64,000 bases of DNA from an uncultured Bacilli bacterium (GCA_944358705.1 CALVRR010000007.1:1-64000); one strand, 5' to 3'; positions 9,487 through 18,438 are shown, numbered from the stretch's first letter. Notes: a model not told the origin generated them from the sequence alone. Numbers and translations are program-made.

Positions 9487-10428
9487 CTATAATTCCTTCC
9501 TACTAATTACTGTTCCAGTTTTTCCTTCTAACGCTTGCTTAGCCTTATCTAAAGATGTAATCAATGCTTGCGCATTTCTTCTATTATGCTCCACAAACTG
9601 AAGACATGCTTCAATCTTAGGTAACATACTACCTTCTTTAAATTCCCCCGTTTGCATATATCGTCTTGCTAATGCTGGAGTTAAGAAATCAATTGCTTTT
9701 TCATTCGCAGTATTATAGTTAATACAAACTTTTTCAACTGCCGTTAATATTAAGAAAATATCTGCTTTAATATCAATCGCAATTCTAGCACTAGTCTTAT
9801 CTTTATCAATAACAGCGTCTACTCCCTTTAGTTTATTATAATGATAAACTACAGGAATACCTCCGCCTCCACCAGCAATAACAATATTTTTGTTTTTCAA
9901 AAGCAAATCTATAGTCTTTGCCTCTACTATTTTTTTAGGTTCAGGAGAAGGAACAACTCTACGATATCCTCTTCCAGCATCTTCTTTAAAGATATAACCT
10001 CTTTCAATATATAACTTATCTGCTTCTTCTTTCGTATAAAAACTACCAATTGGTTTTGTAGGATTGGTAAAAGCAGAATCTTTCTTATCAACAACAACTT
10101 GAGTAAGGACTGTAATACAATTACGACGCATATTTCTTCTTACTAGTTCTTCTTGAATTGATTGTTGTAAATGATATCCTATATATCCTTGACTCATAGC
10201 ACCACATTCAGCAAATGGAACACTTGGAGTATTAACCTCCTCATGAGAAACTTCCATTGCCATATTAATCATACCAACCTGTGGACCATTTCCATGAGTA
10301 ACAACAATATCATAAGTATCTGCCAAATCCACAATGTATTTTGCAGTTTTTTGTACCAATCTTAATTGTTCCTCAGGAGTACTTCCTAAAGCATTACCAC
10401 CTAATGCAATTACTATCTTCTTTTTCAT
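9487..10428 (-). CDS. arcC: carbamate kinase
   Basis: Final energy-yielding step of the arginine deiminase pathway: carbamoyl phosphate + ADP gives ATP + carbamate. 313 aa, normal for the amino-acid-kinase fold. N-terminal phosphate-binding loop ALGGNALG (8-15), THGNGPQVG, and the family block GGGGGIPV near 186 with downstream [10 protein letters not shown] are all present. It starts in a 4-base ATGA overlap with the argF stop, so the two are translationally coupled. Confidence 0.96.
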   Translation of the reverse strand: MKKKIVIALGGNALGSTPEEQLRLVQKTAKYIVDLADTYDIVVTHGNGPQVGMINMAMEVSHEEVNTPSVPFAECGAMSQGYIGYHLQQSIQEELVRRNMRRNCITVLTQVVVDKKDSAFTNPTKPIGSFYTKEEADKLYIERGYIFKEDAGRGYRRVVPSPEPKKIVEAKTIDLLLKNKNIVIAGGGGGIPVVYHYNKLKGVDAVIDKDKTSARIAIDIKADIFLILTAVEKVCINYNTANEKAIDFLTPALARRYMQTGEFKEGSMLPKIEACLQFVEHNRRNAQALITSLDKAKQALEGKTGTVISRKEL

Positions 10429-11414
10429 TTCTTCATCGTCGCATACATGACAGCTTTTATAGTATGAAGTCTATTTTCTGCTTCATCAAACACTTTTGAT
10501 TGATCAGACTCAAAAACTTCATCCGTTACTTCCATCTCAGTAATTCCAAACTTATCATGTATCTCCTTTCCAATCTTTGTATTAATATCATGGAAAGATG
10601 GTAAACAATGTAAGAAAATAGCATCTTCATTTGCAAGACTCATAAGCTCTGAAGTAACTCGATATGGAGTCAATAATTTAATTCTTTCTTTCCATAAGCT
10701 ATCATCTTCACCCATGGAAACCCAGACATCCGTATAAACAACAGAAGCACCTTTTAATCCTTCATGAACATCTTCTGTTAATAAAATCTTAGACCCTTGA
10801 GCTTCAGCAAATTTACGGCACTGACTAACTAACTCGGAATTAGGAAACAACTCTGATGGTGCACAACAACAAAAATCAATTCCAAGTTTAGAACAAATAA
10901 CCATCAAAGAATTACCAACATTATTTCTAGCATCACCTAAAAATACAAGTTTTCTTCCTTTCACACTACCGAAATTTTCATACATTGTCATAATATCCGC
11001 TAACATTTGAGTTGGATGAAATTCATTTGTAAGACCATTCCATACAGGAACAGAAGAATACTTAGCCAACTCTTCCACAATAGCTTGATCAAAACCACGA
11101 TATTCAATTCCATCATACATTCTAGATAAAACCCTTGCTGTATCTTTAATACTTTCTTTTTTACCCATTTGTGAACCAGTAGGACCTAAATAAGTAACAC
11201 CCATACCTAAATCCATAGCTCCAACTTCAAAAGCACAGCGAGTTCTAGTAGAATCTTTTTCAAATAGTAAAACAACATTTTTACCTTTTAAATAATCATG
11301 TTTTTTACCCATCTTTTTCTTCTTTTTAAATTCCATTGCTAATTGGATTAAATATAAAATTTCTTGCTCACTATAATCAAGTAACTTCAAAAAATCCCTA
11401 TTATAAAAGTTCAT
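10425..11414 (-). CDS. argF: ornithine carbamoyltransferase (catabolic, by context)
   Basis: Phosphorolyses citrulline to ornithine and carbamoyl phosphate when used catabolically. 329 aa. Carbamoyl-phosphate site STRTR (in [11 protein letters not shown]), HPTQMLAD and the ornithine-site HCLPSFHD are intact. AGGGAGG precedes ATG 11414. It lies between arcA (1 base apart) and arcC (4-base overlap), so the catabolic role (often named arcB) is inferred from context; sequence alone does not separate it from the biosynthetic enzyme. Confidence 0.95.
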   Translation of the reverse strand: MNFYNRDFLKLLDYSEQEILYLIQLAMEFKKKKKMGKKHDYLKGKNVVLLFEKDSTRTRCAFEVGAMDLGMGVTYLGPTGSQMGKKESIKDTARVLSRMYDGIEYRGFDQAIVEELAKYSSVPVWNGLTNEFHPTQMLADIMTMYENFGSVKGRKLVFLGDARNNVGNSLMVICSKLGIDFCCCAPSELFPNSELVSQCRKFAEAQGSKILLTEDVHEGLKGASVVYTDVWVSMGEDDSLWKERIKLLTPYRVTSELMSLANEDAIFLHCLPSFHDINTKIGKEIHDKFGITEMEVTDEVFESDQSKVFDEAENRLHTIKAVMYATMKK

Positions 11415-11415
11415 A

Positions 11416-12657
11416 TTAATCCTCCCTTATTAATGGCATACTCATACATCTTGGACCTCCACGTCCACGAGAAAGTTCTGCCCCAGGAATTTCTAGAACT
11501 TTAAGACCGTTTTCTCTAAGTACTTCATTAGTAATAACGTTTCTATCATAAACAACAACAACTCCAGGTGCTATACATAAAGTATTAGAACCATCATTCC
11601 ATTGTTCTCTTTCAGAAGCTACTTTATCACCACCAGCACAAGGAATTAAAGTTACTGGAATTTTTAAATAAGAAGATAAAATATTCTCTAAAGTATCATT
11701 AATTTCTACAACATTTAGATCCTCATCACTATCTTCCACATTACCTTCCGTAATTTCAAATACTTGTAAAGTATCTACAATACCAGGATGATAAGTAAAT
11801 TTATTACGATCTACTTGTGTAAATACTGTATCCAAATGCATAAATGCACGACTATTTGGAATATTAAAAGCAAGTACAGTATCAATCTTACATTTCTCAT
11901 CTTTAAATAAGTTTTTAGCCAATTGATCAATTGCCTCAGCTGTAGTTCTCTGAGAAATACCAACTGCTAAAATATGATCATTCAAGTTTAAGATATCTCC
12001 ACCTTCAATATGATAAGGTAAATCACGATCATAATATTTATCCACTTGTCCTTTAAAGTCTGGATGATATTTAAAGATATACTCTGCATAAATAGTTTCA
12101 CGATTTCTAGTAACAGAATACATTTTATTTAAAGAAACTCCTCGACCAATACTAGCAAAATTATCTCTAGTAAAATAAAGATTAGGCATAGGATCAGCTA
12201 AGAAATCAGTCTCTTCTGTTACTAAATCAACCAAAGATTTTTCATCTTTTCTTTGATCTCTATTAATCTCATAAATTTGAATACCTTCCATAGTTTTAAG
12301 AACAAGTTCATATTCATCTTTAAAACTATTTAAATAGTGGAAAACTAAATCACGATATTTAGGAGTTCTAATACCAGCTTCAAAAATAAATTGTTTGATA
12401 AATTCTTCACGAATTTCATCACTTAAAGCTAAAACTTCAGCCATTAGCTTCTCCAAATAAACAACCTCTACCCCGTTTTCTTTCAAAACTCTTGCAAATT
12501 CATCATGTTCTCTTTGTGCAACTGGTAAATATGGAATATCATCAAATAACAAATCTCCTAAGGTATTAGGAGTTAAATTTAATAACTCATTACCAGGTCG
12601 ATGCAACAAAACTTTTTTCAATGGTTTAATTTCACTTGTTACATTAATTTTATTCAT
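11416..12657 (-). CDS. arcA: arginine deiminase
   Basis: Hydrolyses L-arginine to citrulline and ammonia, first step of the fermentative arginine pathway, and helps raise pH. 413 aa. Guanidinium-modifying-enzyme fold with the catalytic Cys in [10 protein letters not shown] (about residue 404), the substrate loop HIEGGDIL and the His motif [10 protein letters not shown], all intact. GGAGGTAG precedes ATG 12657. Coupled downstream of the amino-acid ABC transporter, an arrangement joining uptake and breakdown in one transcript. Confidence 0.97.
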   Translation of the reverse strand: MNKINVTSEIKPLKKVLLHRPGNELLNLTPNTLGDLLFDDIPYLPVAQREHDEFARVLKENGVEVVYLEKLMAEVLALSDEIREEFIKQFIFEAGIRTPKYRDLVFHYLNSFKDEYELVLKTMEGIQIYEINRDQRKDEKSLVDLVTEETDFLADPMPNLYFTRDNFASIGRGVSLNKMYSVTRNRETIYAEYIFKYHPDFKGQVDKYYDRDLPYHIEGGDILNLNDHILAVGISQRTTAEAIDQLAKNLFKDEKCKIDTVLAFNIPNSRAFMHLDTVFTQVDRNKFTYHPGIVDTLQVFEITEGNVEDSDEDLNVVEINDTLENILSSYLKIPVTLIPCAGGDKVASEREQWNDGSNTLCIAPGVVVVYDRNVITNEVLRENGLKVLEIPGAELSRGRGGPRCMSMPLIRED

Positions 12658-12670
12658 CTTTCTACCTCCA

Positions 12671-13390
12671 TTACTGAATATTACTTAAAAACTGCTGTAA
12701 CCTATTTGTTCTAGGATGTTTAAAAATCTGCTCTTTATCGCCTTCTTCTACAATTTTTCCATGGTCCATGAAAATAACTCTAGTGGCAAATTCTTGAGCA
12801 AAATTCAACTCGTGTGTCACCACAATCATAGTAATCTTTTCTTTACTCACCTCCAATATTAACGATAAGACTTCTCCTATCATTTCAGGATCTAAAGCAC
12901 TAGTAGGCTCATCAAATAAGATAACCTCAGGATTCATCATTAAACTTCTGATGATAGCAACACGTTGCTTTTGTCCTCCAGATAAATCCATAGGATAACT
13001 ATTTTCTTTATCCTCTAAATGAATTTGTCTTAAATATCTTCTTGCTTTACTGATTGCCTCCTCTTTAGACATCAATTTATTTAAAACCGGAGCTAGTGTT
13101 AAATTATCAATTACTGTTAAATTATCAAATAACTGATAATTCTGAAATACCATTCCGATTTTACCCTGAATATTCTTATACAATTTATCATCAAGATTTT
13201 TCCCATGATAATAAATACTACCACTTGTAGGTTTTTCTAATAAGTTCAAACACCTAAGCAGTGTCGACTTACCAGAACCAGAGGGTCCAATAATAACTAT
13301 TTTTTCATTTTCTTTTATTTCTAAATTAATATTTTTCAAAACAGAAGTATTACCAAACTTCTTAACTAATTTTCTAACTTGATACAACAT
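12671..13390 (-). CDS. polar amino acid ABC transporter ATP-binding protein
   Basis: ATPase of an arginine/glutamine-type importer (GlnQ/ArtM/HisP class), 239 aa. Walker A GPSGSGKST (about 34-42), Q-loop VFQNYQLF, signature LSGGQKQR, Walker B VILFDEPTSALDP and the switch His in VVTHE are all present. Overlaps the permease gene by 17 bases and lies 13 bases before arcA. Arginine as substrate is inferred from the operon. Confidence 0.93.
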   Translation of the reverse strand: MLYQVRKLVKKFGNTSVLKNINLEIKENEKIVIIGPSGSGKSTLLRCLNLLEKPTSGSIYYHGKNLDDKLYKNIQGKIGMVFQNYQLFDNLTVIDNLTLAPVLNKLMSKEEAISKARRYLRQIHLEDKENSYPMDLSGGQKQRVAIIRSLMMNPEVILFDEPTSALDPEMIGEVLSLILEVSKEKITMIVVTHELNFAQEFATRVIFMDHGKIVEEGDKEQIFKHPRTNRLQQFLSNIQ

Positions 13391-14066
13391 GGTTTAACTT
13401 CCTTTCTCCATATTTCATAATTTTAGATAAAATAAAAGTTAATAATAAATAGACAATCGCCGCAATAATTAATGGGAAGAAATAATCATAAGTTCTAGAA
13501 GAAATAATATCTGCTGCCTTAATAAGTTCAACTATTCCAACATATCCTGCAATAGAAGTTTCTTTAACTAAAGTAATAATCTCATTTCCTAAAGCCGGAA
13601 ATATTTTAGCTAAAGATTGAGGAAAAATAATATATCGCATAGTTTTTATATAATTTAAACCTAAAGTTTTTGAGGCTTCTCTCTGACCTTTATCAATACC
13701 ATCATAACCTGCTCTAAAAATCTCTGCTACATAAGCACCAGAGTTAATTCCAAACGTTAAAATACCAACAATAATTGGTGATAACGTTGATGTTTTAAAA
13801 ATAACATAATATAAAATCATTAATTGTAACAAAGTAGGTGTACCACGAATTACATAAACATAAATGTCACATATCTTACTTAATAGAAAACATTTACCTG
13901 TCTGTTTATGAAAATCTCTAATAATAGAAATTAAAATTCCTAATACCAATCCAAGCAAAATAGAAAAGAAGGCAATAATCAAAGTAAATTTGATACCTTC
14001 TAAAAAGTACAAATATCTATCTTCAAAAACAAACGTCTGGTAAAAAGAATCCCATATCTCACTCAT
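13374..14066 (-). CDS. polar amino acid ABC transporter permease
   Basis: Membrane subunit of the His/Glu/Gln/Arg family, 230 aa, with about five transmembrane segments. The cytoplasmic EAA-type loop for ATPase docking is visible around QREASKTLGLN, followed by IIFPQSLAKIFPALGNEI, which is typical of HisM/GlnP-class permeases. The SD GAGG lies before ATG 14066, 13 bases after the binding-protein gene. Only one permease gene is present, so it probably works as a homodimer. Confidence 0.92.
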   Translation of the reverse strand: MSEIWDSFYQTFVFEDRYLYFLEGIKFTLIIAFFSILLGLVLGILISIIRDFHKQTGKCFLLSKICDIYVYVIRGTPTLLQLMILYYVIFKTSTLSPIIVGILTFGINSGAYVAEIFRAGYDGIDKGQREASKTLGLNYIKTMRYIIFPQSLAKIFPALGNEIITLVKETSIAGYVGIVELIKAADIISSRTYDYFFPLIIAAIVYLLLTFILSKIMKYGERKLNHVVSS

Positions 14067-14079
14067 ACTACCAACCTCA

Positions 14080-14811
14080 CTATTCAGAATACTTAAGCAC
14101 CAATTTGTCTATTGTTCCATCATCAACTAAACGTTTTAAAACTTTATTAATTTGTTTTCTTAATTCATCATTTCCCTTTTTCACAATCATTCCATATCGA
14201 TCTTGGAATAAAACTCCATCCATGATTTTTAATTCATTATTAGCTTTTACAATCTCTTTGGCAGGAAGTTCATCCATAATTAAACAATCAACTTTTTCTG
14301 CTTTCACATCTTCAACAGCAGACAAATATTTTTTGTGTTGAACTAAAGTGGCATCTGGATAATTATCACTAACATATAAATCCGCAACCGTACCAAGTTG
14401 TACAGCAATTCTCTTATTACGAATTTCATCAAAACTTGTTATAGGACTATCCTTTTTTACAACAACTACTTGATTAGAAACAGTATACTCATCCGTAAAA
14501 TCCACTTGTTTCTTTCGTTCATCCGTAATACTAATTCCAGCAGCTGCAAAATCGGCTTTCCCACTTTTTACTTCATTTATTAAAAAGTCAAAAGATACAT
14601 CTTTAACAACTAATTCTTTTCCTAACTCTTTCGCAATCTCTCTCGCAATCTCTATATCTACTCCTACAATTTCTCCATCTTGATAAAATTCATAAGGAGC
14701 AAAACCAGCTTCCGTAACTAAAACAAGTTTATTATCGTCTTTAAAAGAACAACCACTAACGAAAAATAAACATATAAAACAAATAAAACAACAAATTAAA
14801 ACTTTTTTCAT
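14080..14811 (-). CDS. amino acid ABC transporter substrate-binding lipoprotein
   Basis: Solute-binding protein family 3, 243 aa. Lipoprotein signal peptide of about 20 residues with lipobox VSGC, so it is lipid-anchored outside the membrane by Lgt and LspA. Mature-domain features of family 3 include VTEAGFAPYEF, GVDIEIAREIAKELG, DFAAAGISITDERKKQVDFT and GTVADLY. It heads the arginine operon with a well-formed promoter 30 bases upstream. Ligand arginine is an inference from the downstream arcA-argF-arcC. Confidence 0.94.
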   Translation of the reverse strand: MKKVLICCFICFICLFFVSGCSFKDDNKLVLVTEAGFAPYEFYQDGEIVGVDIEIAREIAKELGKELVVKDVSFDFLINEVKSGKADFAAAGISITDERKKQVDFTDEYTVSNQVVVVKKDSPITSFDEIRNKRIAVQLGTVADLYVSDNYPDATLVQHKKYLSAVEDVKAEKVDCLIMDELPAKEIVKANNELKIMDGVLFQDRYGMIVKKGNDELRKQINKVLKRLVDDGTIDKLVLKYSE

Positions 14812-14839
14812 ACTCTACACACTACCTTATCTTATTAAG

Positions 14840-14868
14840 AGTGTAGCACGAAATTAAAATAAAGTAAA
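14840..14868 (-). promoter_or_regulatory. promoter of the seven-gene arginine operon
   Basis: Minus strand TTTACT (14863-14868), 17-base spacer, TACACT (14840-14845). Just downstream, CTACAC and GTGTAG flank the leader as an imperfect inverted repeat (about 14818-14846) that could be an operator. It does not clearly match an ArgR box, and no argR-like gene occurs in the window. Confidence 0.65.
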
Positions 14869-14874
14869 CCAAAA

Positions 14875-15468
14875 TTATCTCTTATGTTTTTTTATCTTCT
14901 TATAAAAATAAAGTATTATAAAAAAAACAAGGATAATTTTAATAGGAGTCTTTAACCAAGAAATCTTAGCACTAACATATATCCATCCATTTCCTAAAGT
15001 ATAACCTAAATAAACAAACAAAAAAGTCCAAGGAATCGATCCTATAATAGTAAAAAATAAAAACTTAAAAAAAGACATTCGCATAATACCGATAGGAAGA
15101 GAAATCAAAGTACGAACAATAGGAAAATTACGACCAATTAACGCTCCAAACATACCATATCTAGAAAACCAAGAATCACTTCTTTCTAAATCTTCTTCTT
15201 TCATAAAAAAATATTTCCCAAATTTCCGAATAAAAGGTCTTCCTCCAAAAAACCCCATATAATAAATAACAATAGCACAAAAAACACTACCAACAAGTCC
15301 AGTAAAAAAAGCTCCCCAGAAAGAAAAAATTCCCCGACTCGCCAAAATACCTCCCGTTGCTAAAATAGCTTCACTAGGAATGATAATAATAACTGCTTCT
15401 AAAACCATTCCTAAAAACATACCAAAATAACCAAAATTCTGAATCAGTGAAAAGATAAAATCACTCAT
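14875..15468 (-). CDS. DedA family membrane protein
   Basis: DedA/SNARE-associated (VTT domain) membrane protein, 197 aa. Family members act in undecaprenyl-phosphate or phospholipid recycling and membrane homeostasis. Signature pieces are ILATGGILASRG near 35-46, FIRKFGKYFFMKEEDLE, and GRNFPIVRTLISLPIGIMRM with the conserved Arg, followed by IPWTFLFVYLGYTLG. CAGGTGATGTT precedes ATG 15468. It follows the HAD gene by 32 bases, so they are probably co-transcribed. Specific lipid substrate unknown. Confidence 0.9.
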   Translation of the reverse strand: MSDFIFSLIQNFGYFGMFLGMVLEAVIIIIPSEAILATGGILASRGIFSFWGAFFTGLVGSVFCAIVIYYMGFFGGRPFIRKFGKYFFMKEEDLERSDSWFSRYGMFGALIGRNFPIVRTLISLPIGIMRMSFFKFLFFTIIGSIPWTFLFVYLGYTLGNGWIYVSAKISWLKTPIKIILVFFIILYFYKKIKKHKR

Positions 15469-15500
15469 AACATCACCTGGTAAAGTATATGAAAAAAGAA

Positions 15501-16187
15501 TTAGTTTCTTTCTAATTCTTCAATATATTCATATAAAGTATTATAACTTTTCTTACCTAAATGATCTAATTCTTTACTATGATTTTTCATAATAGCTCCC
15601 TGAAAGGAAGTAAGCATTTCTAAATCATTAACACTATCTCCAATAACATATAAATCTTCTTTATAACAATACGCATGAACCAAAAGTTTTTCCAAAGCAT
15701 TCTTCTTATTAACAGAAGAATCTAAAATATTAATATAATACATACTGAGATATGCATAAAAACCTTCTTTAATCAAAATATCAACGACTTTTTGTGCCTC
15801 TTCCCTTCTATTTCCAATAACCCCTACAACCTTAACGCAATCATCCATATTAGTAGTTTCATTATAACCATCATCCAAATAATAATCAAAGTGATACTCT
15901 TCCAAAACAGGAACAATCCTTACAATATCCTCTCTAGATAAAGAAACCGTAGAAAAACAATAATCCATAGAATCGAATAATTTTGCTCCATCTTGGCATA
16001 TTAAATAATGATAAGGAATATCATATTGATTAAGTAATACTTTAATATCCGAATAATTTCTCCCAGTAATAATACCAAATAAATTTCCATTTTTCATAAA
16101 ACGACGAATCGCCATAACATTCTTTTTTACAATTTCTAAATCGTCTACATATAACGTTAAATCAAAGTCACTAGCAAGAACTTTCAT
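15501..16187 (-). CDS. HAD-superfamily hydrolase, Cof type
   Basis: Haloacid-dehalogenase phosphatase of the Cof/IIB group, 228 aa. Motif I DFDLTLY (7-13; both Asp present), motif II Thr in IITGRN, motif III Lys in the SSVNKKNAL region and motif IV GDSVNDLEML are intact. The cap between motifs II and III fits a small sugar-phosphate or nucleotide substrate. AGGATGTGATACT precedes ATG 16187. First gene of a two-gene unit with DedA; substrate not predictable. Confidence 0.88.
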   Translation of the reverse strand: MKVLASDFDLTLYVDDLEIVKKNVMAIRRFMKNGNLFGIITGRNYSDIKVLLNQYDIPYHYLICQDGAKLFDSMDYCFSTVSLSREDIVRIVPVLEEYHFDYYLDDGYNETTNMDDCVKVVGVIGNRREEAQKVVDILIKEGFYAYLSMYYINILDSSVNKKNALEKLLVHAYCYKEDLYVIGDSVNDLEMLTSFQGAIMKNHSKELDHLGKKSYNTLYEYIEELERN

Positions 16188-16238
16188 AGTATCACATCCT
16201 ATAATAATTATATAAAACTAAAAAAGATAAAAAAAGTA

Positions 16239-16266
16239 TTGACAATAACCATATATTTGATATAAT
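16239..16266 (+). promoter_or_regulatory. strong promoter of tRNA-Gly
   Basis: Consensus TTGACA (16239-16244), 16-base spacer, consensus TATAAT (16261-16266). It gives a leader of about 60 bases before the mature tRNA. Confidence 0.85.
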
Positions 16267-16332
16267 TGTAAATGTCTACTGATTAAGAGACAGAACTTTA
16301 GTACTTACGGCTGAGGTTCAAAAACAATTTAT

Positions 16333-16406
16333 GCGGATGTAGTTTAATGGTAGAACCTCAGCCTTCCAAGCTGACTACGAGGGTTCGATTCCCTTCATCC
16401 GCTCCA
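16333..16406 (+). tRNA. tRNA-Gly (anticodon TCC)
   Basis: Cloverleaf: acceptor stem GCGGATG (16333-16339) with CATCCGC; D-arm with AATGGT; anticodon stem TCAGC/GCTGA around loop CTTCCAA; T-arm with GGTTCGATTCC; discriminator T and an encoded CCA (16404-16406). Reads GGN glycine codons. Single-gene transcript with its own promoter and a strong terminator 10 bases downstream. Confidence 0.96.
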
Positions 16407-16416
16407 TTAGAAATAC

Positions 16417-16446
16417 AAGAACTAGTTATCTACTAGTTCTTTTTTA
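16417..16446. terminator. terminator of tRNA-Gly, shared with the convergent gene
   Basis: Perfect 10-bp stem AAGAACTAGT/ACTAGTTCTT with loop TATCT, followed by six T on the plus strand. The convergent minus-strand gene stops inside it (TAG at 16422-16424), so it encodes that protein's last codons. A near copy lies at 17621-17650. Confidence 0.88.
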
Positions 16447-17234
16447 TTATCCCTCGTAGAGCTTGGAAGAAAACGTCCCTTATTTCTATAAAATGCCATT
16501 ACTTCTATAATATTGTCTGAAATATTATACCATTTCACTTGAACAAAACTTCTACAAACCTCATATTTGGGATTATAATTAAGATTACGTGTCATAGGTT
16601 GCAATGTTAACAGAGATATATGTAATGATGTCACCTCATCTTTTAAATGTTTTCTCATTATATAATAAACTTCATCTTTTGTAATCCAAATAAAATCTTC
16701 AACAACACCATATATAATAGCATCAACCTCATATTCTGACTTATTTCCTTGTAAAACAAAACGATTAACAAAAGCATTGATATATTTCTCATCATTAAGA
16801 ACCTTATTAATTTCATCAATATCTTTTTGATTATTTTCTCGGTAAAGAGAGCTCGACATACGTATTTTACCAGTACCATCCATTGTGCCATCAGCATATT
16901 GATAATACAAATATTTTTTTATTATATCCCCATCAATACCTATTTCTCTAAAAAATGAAACCAAGGTACCAATAGACTCATTATGAACAGAGTTCTTAAC
17001 CCCTTTCTTAATACTAATACCTCTAACATAACCATTAATCTTAATATAAATATCTGCTTTTCGTTTTGACTTATTAACCCAACATTCTATATAATCTTTA
17101 TAATCAAGATAACCATACAATTTATATAACAAGTCTAAAAAATTAGGATAAACTCTCCCCACATGCTTTCCATTAAGATAAGAAGCAAACTCTTCTTCAT
17201 TCTCATAACCAGTAATTTCTTTATTAAAAACCAT
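16422..17234 (-). CDS. putative PD-(D/E)XK nuclease-like protein
   Basis: 270 aa, not firmly recognised. KADIYIKINGYVRGISIKKG at about 90-109 has the layout of a PD-(D/E)XK core (Asp on one strand, S-x-K on the next), followed by NSVHNESI. This suggests a restriction- or repair-type nuclease fold. The rest is mixed alpha/beta with no other known motif. Start: AAGGGAG seven bases before ATG 17234; a longer frame to 17333 has no SD and crosses a hairpin. It sits convergent to tRNA-Gly at the edge of an accessory region. Nuclease activity is inference. Confidence 0.7.
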   Translation of the reverse strand: MVFNKEITGYENEEEFASYLNGKHVGRVYPNFLDLLYKLYGYLDYKDYIECWVNKSKRKADIYIKINGYVRGISIKKGVKNSVHNESIGTLVSFFREIGIDGDIIKKYLYYQYADGTMDGTGKIRMSSSLYRENNQKDIDEINKVLNDEKYINAFVNRFVLQGNKSEYEVDAIIYGVVEDFIWITKDEVYYIMRKHLKDEVTSLHISLLTLQPMTRNLNYNPKYEVCRSFVQVKWYNISDNIIEVMAFYRNKGRFLPSSTRDNKKELVDN

Positions 17235-17305
17235 AACATTTCTCCCTTCACTAGTATTATTAAAGAAAAAAATAAATTTCTTTAATTTTTTTGACATTAC
17301 ATTAT

Positions 17306-17340
17306 AAAAAGGATGAAATTTGATTAATATCATCCTTTTT
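17306..17340. terminator. hairpin upstream of the nuclease-like gene
   Basis: Stem AAAAAGGATGA (17306-17316) with TCATCCTTTTT (17330-17340) and a 13-base loop; U-rich on either strand, so it may act in both directions. A TATAAT-like -10 for the 16422-17234 gene (17301-17306, minus) overlaps its edge. Confidence 0.5.
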
Positions 17341-17552
17341 TATACTTTTTCTTTCTCATTTGTAAAACTAAGTTCATCCTTAAATGAAATTTTGTTATCA
17401 AAACAATTACAAATAAAAGGTAATCTATTAAATTAAAAAAACTATGTGGCCATTAATTTCTATTAAGTTTTATCATATAATTTATTTAACGAGTAAGGAA
17501 TATTTTTTTGATAACAGGTTTAAAACCTTCTTATCAATCACTCCAAATGTTA

Positions 17553-17588
17553 CTGAAAAGAACTTAGTTTATACTAAGTTCTTTTCAG
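17553..17588. repeat. perfect 16-bp inverted repeat
   Basis: Arms CTGAAAAGAACTTAGT (17553-17568) and its exact complement (17573-17588) around a TTAT loop. No long T run follows, so it may be a processed or bidirectional terminator or a structured RNA element. Confidence 0.7.
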
Positions 17589-17620
17589 ACTATTAACAAA
17601 ATTTACTTTGTCAACACTCT

Positions 17621-17650
17621 AAGAACTAGTCAACAACTAGTTCTTTTTTT
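17621..17650 (+). terminator. terminator-like hairpin, near copy of the tRNA-Gly terminator
   Basis: AAGAACTAGT-CAACA-ACTAGTTCTT followed by T residues: the same 10-bp stem as at 16417 with a different loop. No plus-strand gene precedes it, which fits a duplicated tail rather than a live transcript end. Confidence 0.7.
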
Positions 17651-17680
17651 ATATCTCCCGTAAAGCTTAAAATACATAGA
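17626..17680 (-). pseudogene. degraded duplicate of the end of the 16422-17234 gene
   Basis: Read on the minus strand the segment encodes ILSFTGDIKKELVVD-stop, which lines up with FLPSSTRDNKKELVDN-stop at the end of the nuclease-like gene. The flanking DNA (GTAAAGCTT against GTAGAGCTT) and the overlapping hairpin also match. Upstream codons hold stops, so only the tail of a former paralogue survives. Confidence 0.45.
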
Positions 17681-17784
17681 ATTTACTAAAAAGATTTTAA
17701 CAAAATAAAATAATTTTACCTCATTAAAGCAAACTTATTTTTTGCCATTACAATGTTATACATACAAATTAATATAATTTAATT

Positions 17785-18227
17785 TTATAATAGTCTCCTT
17801 AACTTCTCTACTATTTTTCCATAATTAGGATCAGAACTTAATTCATCGATATTAATCCATTTATAATTAGATAGTTCTGTTCCATCTACTTTTACATTTA
17901 ATATTTTATCAATAATAAATAAATATCTAAAATCAAAATGATAATGTTGTGGTAAATTCAATCTTGCATTATAACTGATAATATGTGTATTTATATCCAC
18001 AGGAACCAATTCATTTTTTGCTATATTAACTTTTTCAAAATTCATTGATTCAATTTTCTCTTTTAACTTTCTAATTGCAACAACTAAAGAATTAACATCA
18101 CATAAATCAATGTACATACCTAAATAGGTATACATTTTCATTTTATTATGATACATAACCAAAACTTTTTATCATTCTTAAAATAAATAAAACCACTTAC
18201 AACTATATGTGTGCTAAAATTATTCAA
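17785..18227 (-). pseudogene. Nudix hydrolase gene broken by a frameshift
   Basis: The C-terminal part (17785-18162, 125 codons) has Nudix features: LPQHYHFDFRYLFIID and ELSNYKWINIDEL. Its N-terminal part is in another frame: from a TTG at 18227 with SD GGAGG, it reads HIVVSGFIYFKNDKKF and then shifts frame in an A/T-run near 18160. The Nudix box itself is degenerate (MYIDLCDVNSL then AIRKLKEKIES instead of GGH-x-D and REL-x-EE-x-G). Both lesions point to loss of activity. It follows the small cold-shock-like gene with no gap. Confidence 0.6.
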
Positions 18228-18228
18228 A

Positions 18229-18438
18229 CTATTTTCCTCCAGTAGACATCAACTTTATATTTCTAGCTATCCTTATATTTTGAAACTTTGTTTCTAATCT
18301 AAATTCAACCATATCTCCGATATTAACATCAGAATTCAAAGATATATCTTTAAAAGAAAAATCAATTATTTCTTTGTTTTCTGCAACAATTGTCCCAAAT
18401 TTACCATTATAAGTATTTATTTTCCCTATTAATTTCAT
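18229..18438 (-). CDS. small cold-shock-like (OB-fold) protein
   Basis: 69 aa. The pattern GKINTYNGKFGTIVAENKE, then DFSFKDIS and VNIGDMVEFRLE resembles a cold-shock/S1-like OB-fold that binds nucleic acid, though the aromatic RNP residues of true Csp proteins are only partly kept. Start at ATG 18438, after AAGGAGAG; a longer frame to 18489 overlaps the upstream gene without an SD. It lies 17 bases after the 1090-residue gene and runs into the Nudix remnant, so the three form one unit. Confidence 0.65.
   Translation of the reverse strand: MKLIGKINTYNGKFGTIVAENKEIIDFSFKDISLNSDVNIGDMVEFRLETKFQNIRIARNIKLMSTGGK

Larger units (their letters stand above)
17341..17784. other. gene-free spacer with hairpins and gene remnants
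   Basis: About 440 AT-rich bases without an intact gene. It contains two strong inverted repeats (listed separately) and a short degraded copy of the end of the upstream nuclease-like gene. No attachment site, integrase fragment or promoter is recognised. Confidence 0.6.

Noticed and set aside
14812-14870. ArgR/AhrC box in the arginine operon promoter
   Set aside because: An imperfect inverted repeat is present, but it does not match the ArgR consensus well enough to name.
17235-17333. N-terminal extension of the nuclease-like gene
   Set aside because: No SD at the upstream start and it runs into a strong hairpin; AAGGGAG before ATG 17234 fits better.
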